From assembly GCF_000582685.1 (NCBI RefSeq), contig NZ_KK073769.1, positions 1,004,891 through 1,068,890 of the forward strand: DNA of 64,000 nucleotides, in the 5' to 3' direction. The stretch is from [Scytonema hofmanni] UTEX 2349. GTDB lineage: Bacteria; Cyanobacteriota; Cyanobacteriia; Cyanobacteriales; Nostocaceae. The translations under genes were made by a program, and so were the position numbers. The notes under the pieces are model-generated. The model did no database searches. It was not told the DNA's origin and saw only the letters and a list, made by a program, of their open reading frames with translations. How positions within the stretch are numbered: position 1 is the stretch's first letter; every line of letters starts with the position of its first letter. Of the stretch, positions 1-8,010 are shown one piece after another.

Positions 1-369
1 TGTCTTGATTTTCATCCCATTTCCAGAAATTGCTGCTACAAATACGTTGCTAGTGGCGTACATCTGCGGCAAATCTTTTTGGAACTGGATCGGAGGATAT
101 TTGATAATTATCAGATATTTGGCTTGTTACCCGTAGCTTTAGAGAGTTGATTCAGGAGAGTCTCAATCCATTTTGTCGGTATGTTACCAAATACTTTCAC
201 ACATATCCTTTAAAGTCTAAAGTTGAGAATATACATACCTGTTAATTCTATATTCTCAATCATCAAATTATTTCAGTGATATCACTTAATTATTTTCTTG
301 ATGATTGCTTTAAAATGAGAATATTTTTCCCACTTTTTCGAGCAACTATAGCGTTTTTCGGGGGAGCAT

Positions 370-470
370 CCCAATGAATGCAAAATCTAACAATATAAGC
401 GTCATTGCGTCCGCGAACGTTCCTCTCTACGAGACGCGCAACGCGAACGCAATGACATATTAATTTTTAT
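370..470. repeat. Interspersed palindromic repeat in the 5' gene-free region
   Basis: GCGTCCGCGAACGTTCCTCT and the following CTACGAGACGCGCAACGCGA are the cyanobacterial palindromic repeat family seen also at 1840. The first 545 bp of the window hold no supported gene; a frame open from base 1 to a TGA at 148-150 has no recognisable family. Confidence 0.6.
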
Positions 471-545
471 TATTTCATCGAATAATAAAAGCTTGGATGC
501 ACCCCGGACTTTGTTTGTATAGCTGCGATTTGAATCGTTGAGCAA

Positions 546-893
546 TCAGATGTACCGAACCTGATTTTCCATTTCATCCGCTGTTACTTGATTCAAAATT
601 GCTAATAATCTTTGCGTGATGTCTTGAGGTGAACGACGAACAGCCAAAATTACGCCGTAATGAATTTGTCCGGTATCAAAGTACGCCTGTATAAGTTCTT
701 CAAAGTCGGTTCGATTGTGCGTAACCAGCGTTCTTTCCTAGCTGACAGCATAAGCAAACTGTTCTTCATCGCTTGCATGAAGTTGTCCTGCGTCTCTTAC
801 AGTTAGAGCATCGAAGCCCCTCGCTTTCAGCAAATCTGCTACCAACACATTGACATCTTCATCTAAGTACAAGCGAATGAACAAATTACTCAT
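546..893 (-). pseudogene. DUF5615-family PIN-like toxin, broken by one in-frame stop
   Basis: Reading the minus strand from the ATG at 893 gives a 115-codon frame ending at TGA 546-548. It begins MSNLFIRLYLDEDVNVLVAD, the usual start of DUF5615 (PIN-like) proteins with the acidic D-E-D cluster. The second half contains TLVTHNRTDF, the expected second acidic motif. One TAG at 738-740 (codon 52) interrupts it, directly before ERTLVTHN. The frame is otherwise intact on both sides, so this is a point nonsense mutation and not decay. The ATG overlaps the TGA of the upstream DUF433 gene by 4 bp, so the two were translationally coupled. Family knowledge: DUF5615 is the presumed ribonuclease toxin of DUF433/DUF5615 modules. 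A sequencing error or readthrough cannot be excluded. Confidence 0.8.
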
Positions 894-1186
894 AAACCTC
901 GTACTAACGGGTCAATTAAATCATCGGGAATTCGGTTACGTTCGATATAAGCGTTAATCTCATCTTGATGATCGCTGTAATAGCTCAACGCATCAAATAC
1001 TTGCGCCAGCCTTAGATGAGGCAAACCCTTTAGGATTTCTTCAGGAGCAATTCCCATCCGCCAGGTTTCAACAATTGCCCTAACTGATGTGCGTGTTCCT
1101 TTAATAATCGGCTCACCACTTAGAATATGCTCATCTTTAACAATGTAAAGATGTTCTGTTGATTGAACCATAGCTGCTTCTATCAC
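890..1186 (-). CDS. DUF433 domain antitoxin-like protein
   Basis: A 98-aa protein with the DUF433 signature: HILSGEPIIKGTRTSVRAIVE (residues about 20-40), then GMAPEEIL-like GIAPEEILKGLPHL and a DALSYYSDHQDEI helix. DUF433 proteins are winged-helix, Xre/MerR-like small proteins that act as antitoxin to PIN-like DUF5615 partners. That partner follows immediately downstream with a 4-bp ATGA overlap but carries a nonsense codon, so this antitoxin may be orphaned. Met-6 is an alternative start; the first residues MIEAA are less conserved. Autoregulation would be expected for such a module but no operator was identified. Confidence 0.82.
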   Translation of the reverse strand: MIEAAMVQSTEHLYIVKDEHILSGEPIIKGTRTSVRAIVETWRMGIAPEEILKGLPHLRLAQVFDALSYYSDHQDEINAYIERNRIPDDLIDPLVRGL

Positions 1187-1241
1187 CTAAAATATCACCA
1201 ACACCAATTCTAGCGAATAGATGAGTTAATTAGAGGTTGAT

Positions 1242-1820
1242 ATGACAGCGCTTACATTAAACCTCAATTCTATAATTAAACTGACAAGAGAGCAGTTTTA
1301 TCAATTGTGTGAAGAAAATGCCGATTTAAAATTAGAACGTAATGCCCAAGGAGAATTGATTATAATGCCACCTACGGGAGGAGAAACAGGGAGAAGTAAT
1401 GTTAATTTAATTCTTCAAGTAGCATCATGGAATGAACAAAATCAATTGGGCGAAGTTTTTGATTCATCAACTGGGTTGACTTTACCTTCAGGGGCTGACC
1501 GTTCTCCAGATGTTTCTTGGGTAGAAAAATCTCGTTGGGATGCTTTGACTAAAGAGCAAAAAGAAAAGTTTATTCCCCTATGTCCTGATTTTGTCATTGA
1601 AATAATGTCACCATCCGACACTTTGAAAAAAGTTCAAGACCAAATAGATGAATATATGAAAAATGGGTGCCGATTCGGTTGGTTGATCAACCGAAAAAAA
1701 CAGGAAGTAGAAATTTATCGTCCAGGACAAAATGTGGAAGTTTTAAAGTTTCCTCAAAGTATTACCGGGGAAAATGTTTTACCTGGTTTTGTACTCAATC
1801 TGCAACGAATTTGGGGATAA
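1242..1820 (+). CDS. Uma2-family (DUF820) PD-(D/E)XK nuclease-like protein
   Basis: A 192-aa protein of the Uma2/DUF820 family, abundant in cyanobacteria. The restriction-endonuclease-like core is visible: RSPDVSWVEKSRW (catalytic Asp, about residue 90), then PDFVIEIMSPSDTLKK (catalytic Glu), a K/Q-rich helix with MKNGCRFGWLI, and the closing strand VEIYRPGQ. The N-terminus FYQLCEENADLKLERNAQGE and the IMPPTGGETG motif are typical. The length fits the family (180-200 aa). The biological role is not established; many copies are thought to be linked to mobile DNA. A second Uma2 gene follows 124 bp downstream on the same strand, but their divergence argues against a recent tandem duplication. 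Confidence 0.85.
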   Translation: MTALTLNLNSIIKLTREQFYQLCEENADLKLERNAQGELIIMPPTGGETGRSNVNLILQVASWNEQNQLGEVFDSSTGLTLPSGADRSPDVSWVEKSRWDALTKEQKEKFIPLCPDFVIEIMSPSDTLKKVQDQIDEYMKNGCRFGWLINRKKQEVEIYRPGQNVEVLKFPQSITGENVLPGFVLNLQRIWG

Positions 1821-1943
1821 TGTCATTGCTTTCGCGTAGCGTCTCGTAGAGAGGCAGATATTAATTGCAATACGAAAGCGCTCTTCGGGCTAGATGGATA
1901 AGTCAGGTGTTTTTCGCCCTTGCATAGTAAACGCTAATTTTTT

Positions 1944-2564
1944 ATGATGATACAAACCTTAAACAAGCAAGTTACATTTGATGAATTCATCGAATGGTAT
2001 CCAGAAAAATCTGACATAAAATACGAACTGCATAATGGAGTGATTATCGAGATGCCTAAGGCTACCGGGAAACATTCAAAAGTAGCTGGATTTATTTCGG
2101 GAGAATTATTTTTAGAAATTAGAAGATGCAAATTACCTTACTTCATTCCAAAAGAATGTGTTGTCAAAGCAGCGATGGAAACTGGTTACGAGCCAGATAC
2201 AATTGTCTTAGATGAAAGAAAAGTTGCCAATAATGAATCTCGATGGGAAAAGGAATCAATCATTACGCAAGGTACTTCCGTTCGCTTGATTGTAGAGGTG
2301 ATTTCAACAAATTGGAGTGATGATTATGCTTTGAAATTAGAAGATTATGAGCTATTAGGCATCCAAGAATATTGGATTGTTGATTATTTAGGTTTGGGCG
2401 GGAGAAAGTTTATTGGTAATCCGAAACAACCCACTATCTCCGTTTACACATTGATTGAAGGTGAATATCGAGTTAACCAATTTAGGGGGAGTGACCGCGT
2501 TGTATCGCCTACTTTCCCAGAATTGAATTTGACCGCGCAACAGATTTTTAATGCTGCTATTTAG
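1944..2564 (+). CDS. Uma2-family (DUF820) nuclease-like protein, second copy
   Basis: A 206-aa Uma2 protein. It starts MMIQTLNKQVTFDEFIEWYP and has the IEMPKATGKHSKVAGF segment matching the family's MP-PTG-H motif. The putative nuclease residues are in GYEPDTIVLDER (Asp) and SVRLIVEVIST (Glu), followed by DYALKLEDYELLGIQEYWIVD, which includes the conserved Lys helix and the EYWIVD strand. It is only distantly similar to the gene just upstream. Start: the ATG at 1944 is followed by a second ATG, and either is possible. The spacer between the two Uma2 genes carries a short palindromic interspersed repeat (gcgtagcgtctcgtagagag). Confidence 0.85.
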   Translation: MMIQTLNKQVTFDEFIEWYPEKSDIKYELHNGVIIEMPKATGKHSKVAGFISGELFLEIRRCKLPYFIPKECVVKAAMETGYEPDTIVLDERKVANNESRWEKESIITQGTSVRLIVEVISTNWSDDYALKLEDYELLGIQEYWIVDYLGLGGRKFIGNPKQPTISVYTLIEGEYRVNQFRGSDRVVSPTFPELNLTAQQIFNAAI

Positions 2565-2618
2565 CCCAAGCACTTAAATTTTGCTTAAAATTAAGCGATG
2601 AATCGCTTACTACTGTTA

Positions 2619-5600
2619 TTAAGCGTTACTAGCACTATTAATTAGCTTTTCTCCTTTCAGCATCCGCAAAGCAGCTTCGAGTAAAGCTTCTTCCAGATAA
2701 GGTTTAGTGAAGTAACCACTAGCACCTAGTTGCACTGCCATTTGTCGGTGTTTATCTGCACCACGGGAGGTGAGCATGGCGATGGGTAAATGGTTGAGGG
2801 TAGAATCTTTCTGGATGCGAGAAAGCAACTCCAGACCATCGCAACGGGGCATCTCAATGTCGCAAAATACGATATCGCAGGGGAGACCGGAGCGCAGTTT
2901 ATCCCAAGCTTCCTGACCATCACGGGCTTGTTCTACGCGATAACCGGCTTTGTTAAAGGTGAGAGAAAGCAACTCTCGGACTGTAATTGAGTCATCGACA
3001 ATCAAGACTGTCGGGTCAATCTTAGTAGGTGTTTCTGCGGGAGTGGAAATATTTTTTTGTTCCCAAAGACTCATACCACTTTGTTTTGCCGTGCGTCCTT
3101 GGAAGATGTCAATTATTTCTAGGACATCAGCGATGGGCATAATTCGACCATCACCGAGGACGGTAGCACCGGCTACACCAATCGGTTTTGGTGCCGGTCT
3201 TTCAAACTGCTTAATGACTATTTCTTGTTCGCTGAGTACCTGATCTATTTGCAGAGCAATCAAGGTATTTGCCGATCGCACCACAATCACAGAAACCATA
3301 TCATCGTCGCGATTTCCCCCGTAAACGTTACCTCGGCTGAGTAACCGATTAAAAGTTAAAAGTTCTTTCAGTGGTCGGAATGGTAAAGTTGTATCGCGCC
3401 AAGATATAAATGATTGTCCTTCGGCATTGGTGTGAATATTTTTGGCAGGTATATCTAAAGTATCTTCCACACCATCCATCGGGAAGGCAATTCTCGCTTT
3501 GTCGGAGACGCAGCACAAAGCTTTACAAATACTCAAAGTTAGTGGCAAACGAATTGTGAAAATGGTTCCCTTGCCTAAGGTAGAATCAGTAGTAATTGTA
3601 CCGCGAATTTCACTGATAGAAGTGCGAACTACGTCCATACCGACACCGCGACCTGATAATTCATCAGCTTGGTCTTTGGTGCTAAAATTCGGTTCAAACA
3701 GCAAGTCATACACCTCAATGGGAGACATGCTTTTAGCTTCTTCAGTGCTAATTAAATTTTGAGCGATCGCCTTTGCTTTCACTTGATCTATATTAATACC
3801 CGCACCGTCATCCTTAACAGAAATAATCGTTTGGTTTCCTTGGTGGAAAGCACGGACGGTGATTGTTCCCACAGGTGGTTTACCTTGCTGTTGCCGGATT
3901 TGTGGGGTTTCAATGCCGTGAGCGATCGCATTATTGAGCATATGATTTAAAGGAGTCTTCAAATGCTCTACAATCATTTTGTCAATAAAAGTCTCTCCAC
4001 CTTCAATTACAAGTTCCACTTGTCTGCCATGCTTGATCGCAGTGTCGCGCACTCCTCGTTGCAAACCATCGGTAGCTTGAGAAAAAGGCTCCATTCGCGC
4101 TTTTGTCAGTCCTTCTTGCAATTGAGTAGTTACTTGTCGAAACTGTCGCGCTACCCGTTCGGTTTCATCAGTAACAAAGTCAATGTCACTCGCTGACTCT
4201 CGTACCCGCACGATCAATTCAATCATTTCTTGAGAAAGCGTGTGGAAAGGAGTAAAGCGATCCATTTCCAGTTCGCTAAATCCTCTGTCGGTATTTGAAT
4301 CACTAACTATCGGAAAAGATTCTTTGTGTTTGCGACTAGCTAATAAAGAAGCTTCCAGAAGCGATCGCTCATATAATTCTTGCATCCTCGCTCCCACACC
4401 CGATAATTGTTGTATCTGATGCAACAAGTTATCTAGGGATTGTCGCTGTCGTCCTTGATCCTCTTCTAAGGTGTTGCGATTTACTACCAACTCCCCAACT
4501 AAGTTACTCATATCGTCTAGATGCTTCACCGGTACCCGCATTGTTTCTTCAAATCTCGCACCCCGACGCGGCTGACGTTGATTTTTGCCTGTGCTTGATG
4601 TTACCGTTGGTGAATGCGATATCGTTTGATCTGCTTCTTTCAGTAGTTTCTCTAAATCACCAAATTCATCTGGTAGTTCTGAGGATACACTCGAACTTGT
4701 AACATGATTAACAGTCGGTGTTACCGTTGATGCTTTTTCCTCACCTAGCAACGCTTCTAAGTCAGCAAAATCCATGTCTGATATCTCGATATCAGGGGTA
4801 GATGTTACTTCATCTTCTAGTAGTGTTTCTAAGTCGGCAAATTCATCTAAAACAGAGGCATTATTTGCCGTATCTACATCTTCTATAACTTTAGCTTCTG
4901 CTCTGATATACTCTAATGCAACAGATTCATTCTCGATTATCTCATTAAAAGCAACTTCAGATTCTCGTATCTCCAACAAATCTTCATCGTCTGCTACTTC
5001 CAAGGCAGTTTCTACAGTTTTTGAGAGAAATTCCTGATTCGGATCTAGCAGTAAATTTTCTCCGGAAAATAAATCATTAATTAAATTCAGTTCTGAGTCT
5101 CCTAAATTTTCATTTGGAGAAAAAGACGTTTCTGTGAAGTTAAAGGCAGGTTGTAAGCTCTTATTTCCCTTCGCAACTTCTATATCTGTCTCTAACTGTG
5201 GTGAAGAAGAAGTTTCTGGCAAACCGATATCTACTGCAATTTCTCTAGCAAATAAATCTTGTGATTCTACTAAAGAACTTTCTGTAGTGTCAAGCTGGAC
5301 ATCAGTTAAGTCATTTTTGGGTGTATCTTCTACATTTAGCGAATTACGATCAAAAGCAGTATCTAAGAAATTACTTTCTTCTTCAAATATTTTAATAAAA
5401 GTGTCAGATGTAGTAAATTCGGGAACGACATCAACAGTTTCTGGAAGCATCGTTACCGATGTTTGTTCTGGCTCTAATTGGGTATCTTCTTGGGTAAAAT
5501 CGTGAATATCTTGAGGAGATTCGCTAAATAGATCCCCTGACTCGGTTAATGTAAATTGAGCAAAGAAATCATCAGCCACATCCGATGAAAATGTCAAATC

Positions 5601-7892
5601 TGAGTCTAGGAAAGTTATATCTTCATCTTCTATCTCAAAACTTTCTTCTGACGATTCTTCACTGCTGCCAAAAATGTCACCTGAAGCAGCAGCAGCAAAC
5701 AAACTTGCTTCTAACGCTCTGACTGCATCCTGCTCAACTTGTGGATTAAATTCCTGCTTTTGTTCTTCTTCGGTTTCCTGATTCCAAAAGTCGTTAAAAT
5801 CCTCTATTGATTGAGAAGTTTTTTCTGGTGTTGGCAAGTTTAAAAATTCAAATAAATCACCTGATTCTGATTTTTTAGGAGATGATATTATCTCTTCTTC
5901 CGCAGCAAACAGACTATCTAAATAAAAGCTTTTTTCCTTTCCTTCAGCAATTTGGGGGAGATGACTAATTGGAGGATTTTCCTCTACCAAATTTGCATTC
6001 GCTGTTTCTGGAAAAACTTGCTCAAAATTATTATCCTGCTCAGGGGATAGTTCTTCTATGCTATCAAGGTCATTCAAGGAGGAAGTTTTCGCTGAGGTAA
6101 AAGTTCCATTGATATTCTCAGTTTCTGGTTGAGTTACTTCTCCTAAGTCAAATAATTCATTTTCATTGAGTGTTAATACAAATAAATCGTCTACCACATC
6201 TTCTGGTGGTTCATTATTTAAGGTAATATCGTTAGAACTAGTTGCAAGTTCTGGCAAAATAGAGTTATCACTCAACTCAAGGTTTGTTATAACTGTTTCT
6301 GAAAATTGCGATACTTGTTCTGGTAAATTATCGTCAAATAACTGCAAAAGAGTTAAATTTACGGTTGCAGTGGTGTTGATTTGACGATGTTCGCTGCTAC
6401 CTTCTTTTTCAAAAGAAAGTAAATCGGCAAAATCCTTATCAGCATCTTCAGTGTCGTTGCTGATATCAATTTCCAATTCACCATCTGAAGTATCATCTAA
6501 CATTTCAATTTTTTGCCAAGTTTCATCCAAGTCAGGACTTTCACCTTCAAAAAAGTCTGCAAGAGCATTTAACTCAGCTATTCCTACCTCTGGTCCATTC
6601 AAATCAATGTTTTTATGATTCAGCAGTTTGTCGTCTTGACTACTGTTGCGATCGCTTGAGAATATATCCGCAAAATCATCTTGGTCTAGGTTCACAGATG
6701 CGGATAACTCAGTTAAACTGTTGATACTGTCTTGACTATCAAAGTTTAATGGTGTTGATAACTCAGTTAAACTGTTGATGCTGTCTTGACTATCAAAGTT
6801 TAATGGTGTTGATAACTCAGTTAAACTGTTGATGCTGTCTTGACTATCAAAGTTTAATGGTGTTGATAACTCAGTTAAACTACTTATACTATCTTCTGGC
6901 TCAAACTCGAAAAGCTGTAAATTTACAGCATCATCGGCTAAATTATTTTCTGTCTCTACAGCTATATCAAGATTATTAGTGGTAGCTGATATTAAATTTT
7001 TATCTGTCGATGGTTCAAAAATAGAATCATCACTTACACTTATTTCTAAGACACCCAAAAGTACTTTGAGTTGCGGACTAATGGCAATTTCGCTGTCTCT
7101 GTTTTGTGTAGCTAATTCCAGAGCTTGTTTAATTTCGGTAATAACAGTTTTTGCTAAACTTAGAAAGCTGTTTTCTGGAAGTGCGATCGCACTTCCAGCC
7201 GAACGGCACAAACTACACCAATTTAAAAAATTCAACGACCCACCGAATCTCGCTAACTCATAACAACAATCTTGCAGTTGTTGTCGAGTTTCAAGTGTTG
7301 GCATTCGCTTAAATAATTGCAACATCTCGCGTAGTTTTTGCAACACCAGAACCTGAAACTCATCCACGCTTTTAGTTTCTGGTGCTACATGTAATGTCGA
7401 AATTTTCTGTGACTGAAATTTGTTATCTGAGCCAGTTATTTCTGTATTACTTGTTCCTTGATTACTACCTTGTTGTACAAGCATTTCCAAATGCTCGTAC
7501 AACCATTCAAAGACCGGCTCGGTTTCTGACATCAAAGTGTTAGCAGCATCTTCTGTTAAACCAAAAGGTCCAGTCAAATGCTCTAACAGCACTTTCAAAG
7601 TATCAGAAACACCGAGAAACAAAGATTCTAACTTTTGGTCAATTTGAACCGGATGCTCTTTGAGAATTTTGAAACAGTCTTCCAAGCGGTGAGAGGTGTG
7701 CTGAATGCTACTCAGACCAAGCATCGCTGCTCCTCCTTTGATAGAGTGAGCTGCCCGAAAAACTTCGTTAATCATTTCCGGGTCGTTCAGGGTACTCTGG
7801 AGATTTAACAACCCCTGCTCAATCGTATTCAGGTGGTCTCTTGCTTCTTCAATAAAGTAACCTAAAATGCGCTGTTGTTGTTCCGGCAGCAT
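2619..7892 (-). CDS. hmpE: HmpE: giant CheA hybrid histidine kinase of the Hmp pathway
   Basis: A 1757-aa CheA-type kinase. Order: N-terminal Hpt domain with FRAAHSIKGGAAMLGL (phospho-acceptor His-49); a very long acidic Ser/Asp/Glu-rich linker (about 280-1110); dimerisation segment VKHLDDMSNLVGELVVNRNT (about 1125); HATPase with HMLNNAIAHGIE (N box), DDGAGI and GRGVGMDVV (G boxes, about 1320-1420); a CheW-like regulatory domain (about 1470-1610); and a C-terminal receiver with IVDDS and the phospho-Asp in CDIEMPRCDG. It closes a cluster with MCP, CheW, CheY and PATAN-receiver genes, the hmpA-E order known from Nostoc hormogonium motility and matching PilL of Synechocystis. The linker contains 54-bp tandem repeats (see 6706-6889). 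Role inferred: controls type IV pilus gliding. Confidence 0.88.
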   Translation of the reverse strand: MLPEQQQRILGYFIEEARDHLNTIEQGLLNLQSTLNDPEMINEVFRAAHSIKGGAAMLGLSSIQHTSHRLEDCFKILKEHPVQIDQKLESLFLGVSDTLKVLLEHLTGPFGLTEDAANTLMSETEPVFEWLYEHLEMLVQQGSNQGTSNTEITGSDNKFQSQKISTLHVAPETKSVDEFQVLVLQKLREMLQLFKRMPTLETRQQLQDCCYELARFGGSLNFLNWCSLCRSAGSAIALPENSFLSLAKTVITEIKQALELATQNRDSEIAISPQLKVLLGVLEISVSDDSIFEPSTDKNLISATTNNLDIAVETENNLADDAVNLQLFEFEPEDSISSLTELSTPLNFDSQDSINSLTELSTPLNFDSQDSINSLTELSTPLNFDSQDSINSLTELSASVNLDQDDFADIFSSDRNSSQDDKLLNHKNIDLNGPEVGIAELNALADFFEGESPDLDETWQKIEMLDDTSDGELEIDISNDTEDADKDFADLLSFEKEGSSEHRQINTTATVNLTLLQLFDDNLPEQVSQFSETVITNLELSDNSILPELATSSNDITLNNEPPEDVVDDLFVLTLNENELFDLGEVTQPETENINGTFTSAKTSSLNDLDSIEELSPEQDNNFEQVFPETANANLVEENPPISHLPQIAEGKEKSFYLDSLFAAEEEIISSPKKSESGDLFEFLNLPTPEKTSQSIEDFNDFWNQETEEEQKQEFNPQVEQDAVRALEASLFAAAASGDIFGSSEESSEESFEIEDEDITFLDSDLTFSSDVADDFFAQFTLTESGDLFSESPQDIHDFTQEDTQLEPEQTSVTMLPETVDVVPEFTTSDTFIKIFEEESNFLDTAFDRNSLNVEDTPKNDLTDVQLDTTESSLVESQDLFAREIAVDIGLPETSSSPQLETDIEVAKGNKSLQPAFNFTETSFSPNENLGDSELNLINDLFSGENLLLDPNQEFLSKTVETALEVADDEDLLEIRESEVAFNEIIENESVALEYIRAEAKVIEDVDTANNASVLDEFADLETLLEDEVTSTPDIEISDMDFADLEALLGEEKASTVTPTVNHVTSSSVSSELPDEFGDLEKLLKEADQTISHSPTVTSSTGKNQRQPRRGARFEETMRVPVKHLDDMSNLVGELVVNRNTLEEDQGRQRQSLDNLLHQIQQLSGVGARMQELYERSLLEASLLASRKHKESFPIVSDSNTDRGFSELEMDRFTPFHTLSQEMIELIVRVRESASDIDFVTDETERVARQFRQVTTQLQEGLTKARMEPFSQATDGLQRGVRDTAIKHGRQVELVIEGGETFIDKMIVEHLKTPLNHMLNNAIAHGIETPQIRQQQGKPPVGTITVRAFHQGNQTIISVKDDGAGINIDQVKAKAIAQNLISTEEAKSMSPIEVYDLLFEPNFSTKDQADELSGRGVGMDVVRTSISEIRGTITTDSTLGKGTIFTIRLPLTLSICKALCCVSDKARIAFPMDGVEDTLDIPAKNIHTNAEGQSFISWRDTTLPFRPLKELLTFNRLLSRGNVYGGNRDDDMVSVIVVRSANTLIALQIDQVLSEQEIVIKQFERPAPKPIGVAGATVLGDGRIMPIADVLEIIDIFQGRTAKQSGMSLWEQKNISTPAETPTKIDPTVLIVDDSITVRELLSLTFNKAGYRVEQARDGQEAWDKLRSGLPCDIVFCDIEMPRCDGLELLSRIQKDSTLNHLPIAMLTSRGADKHRQMAVQLGASGYFTKPYLEEALLEAALRMLKGEKLINSASNA
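6706..6889. repeat. 54-bp tandem repeat inside hmpE
   Basis: Three full units and a partial fourth of a 54-bp sequence start at 6706, 6760, 6814 and 6868. They are nearly identical at DNA level and encode an 18-residue motif of the type SINSLTELSTPLNFDSQD in the acidic linker of HmpE. Low divergence means the expansion is recent, and the copy number is likely to vary between strains. Confidence 0.9.
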
Positions 7893-7900
7893 AGTACAAA

Positions 7901-7976
7901 GTTAGGAGTTAGGAGTTAGGAGTTAGGAGTTAGGAGTAGGAGTTAGGAGTTAGGAGTAGGAGTTAGGAGTTAGGAA
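7901..7976. repeat. Heptamer short tandem repeat (STRR-like) between hmpD and hmpE
   Basis: About ten copies of a TTAGGAG-type heptamer with occasional one-base slips fill the hmpD-hmpE spacer, about 35 bp after the hmpD stop. This is the short tandemly repeated repetitive sequence type typical of heterocystous cyanobacteria. It lies within the predicted operon, directly upstream of the hmpE start. Confidence 0.9.
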
Positions 7977-8010
7977 TTAATAACTCATCACTCATTACTC
8001 ATAACTTTTT

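Noticed and set aside
1..150. Frame open from the window edge to a TGA at 148-150
   Set aside because: The 49-residue translation shows no family resemblance, so a truncated gene cannot be supported.
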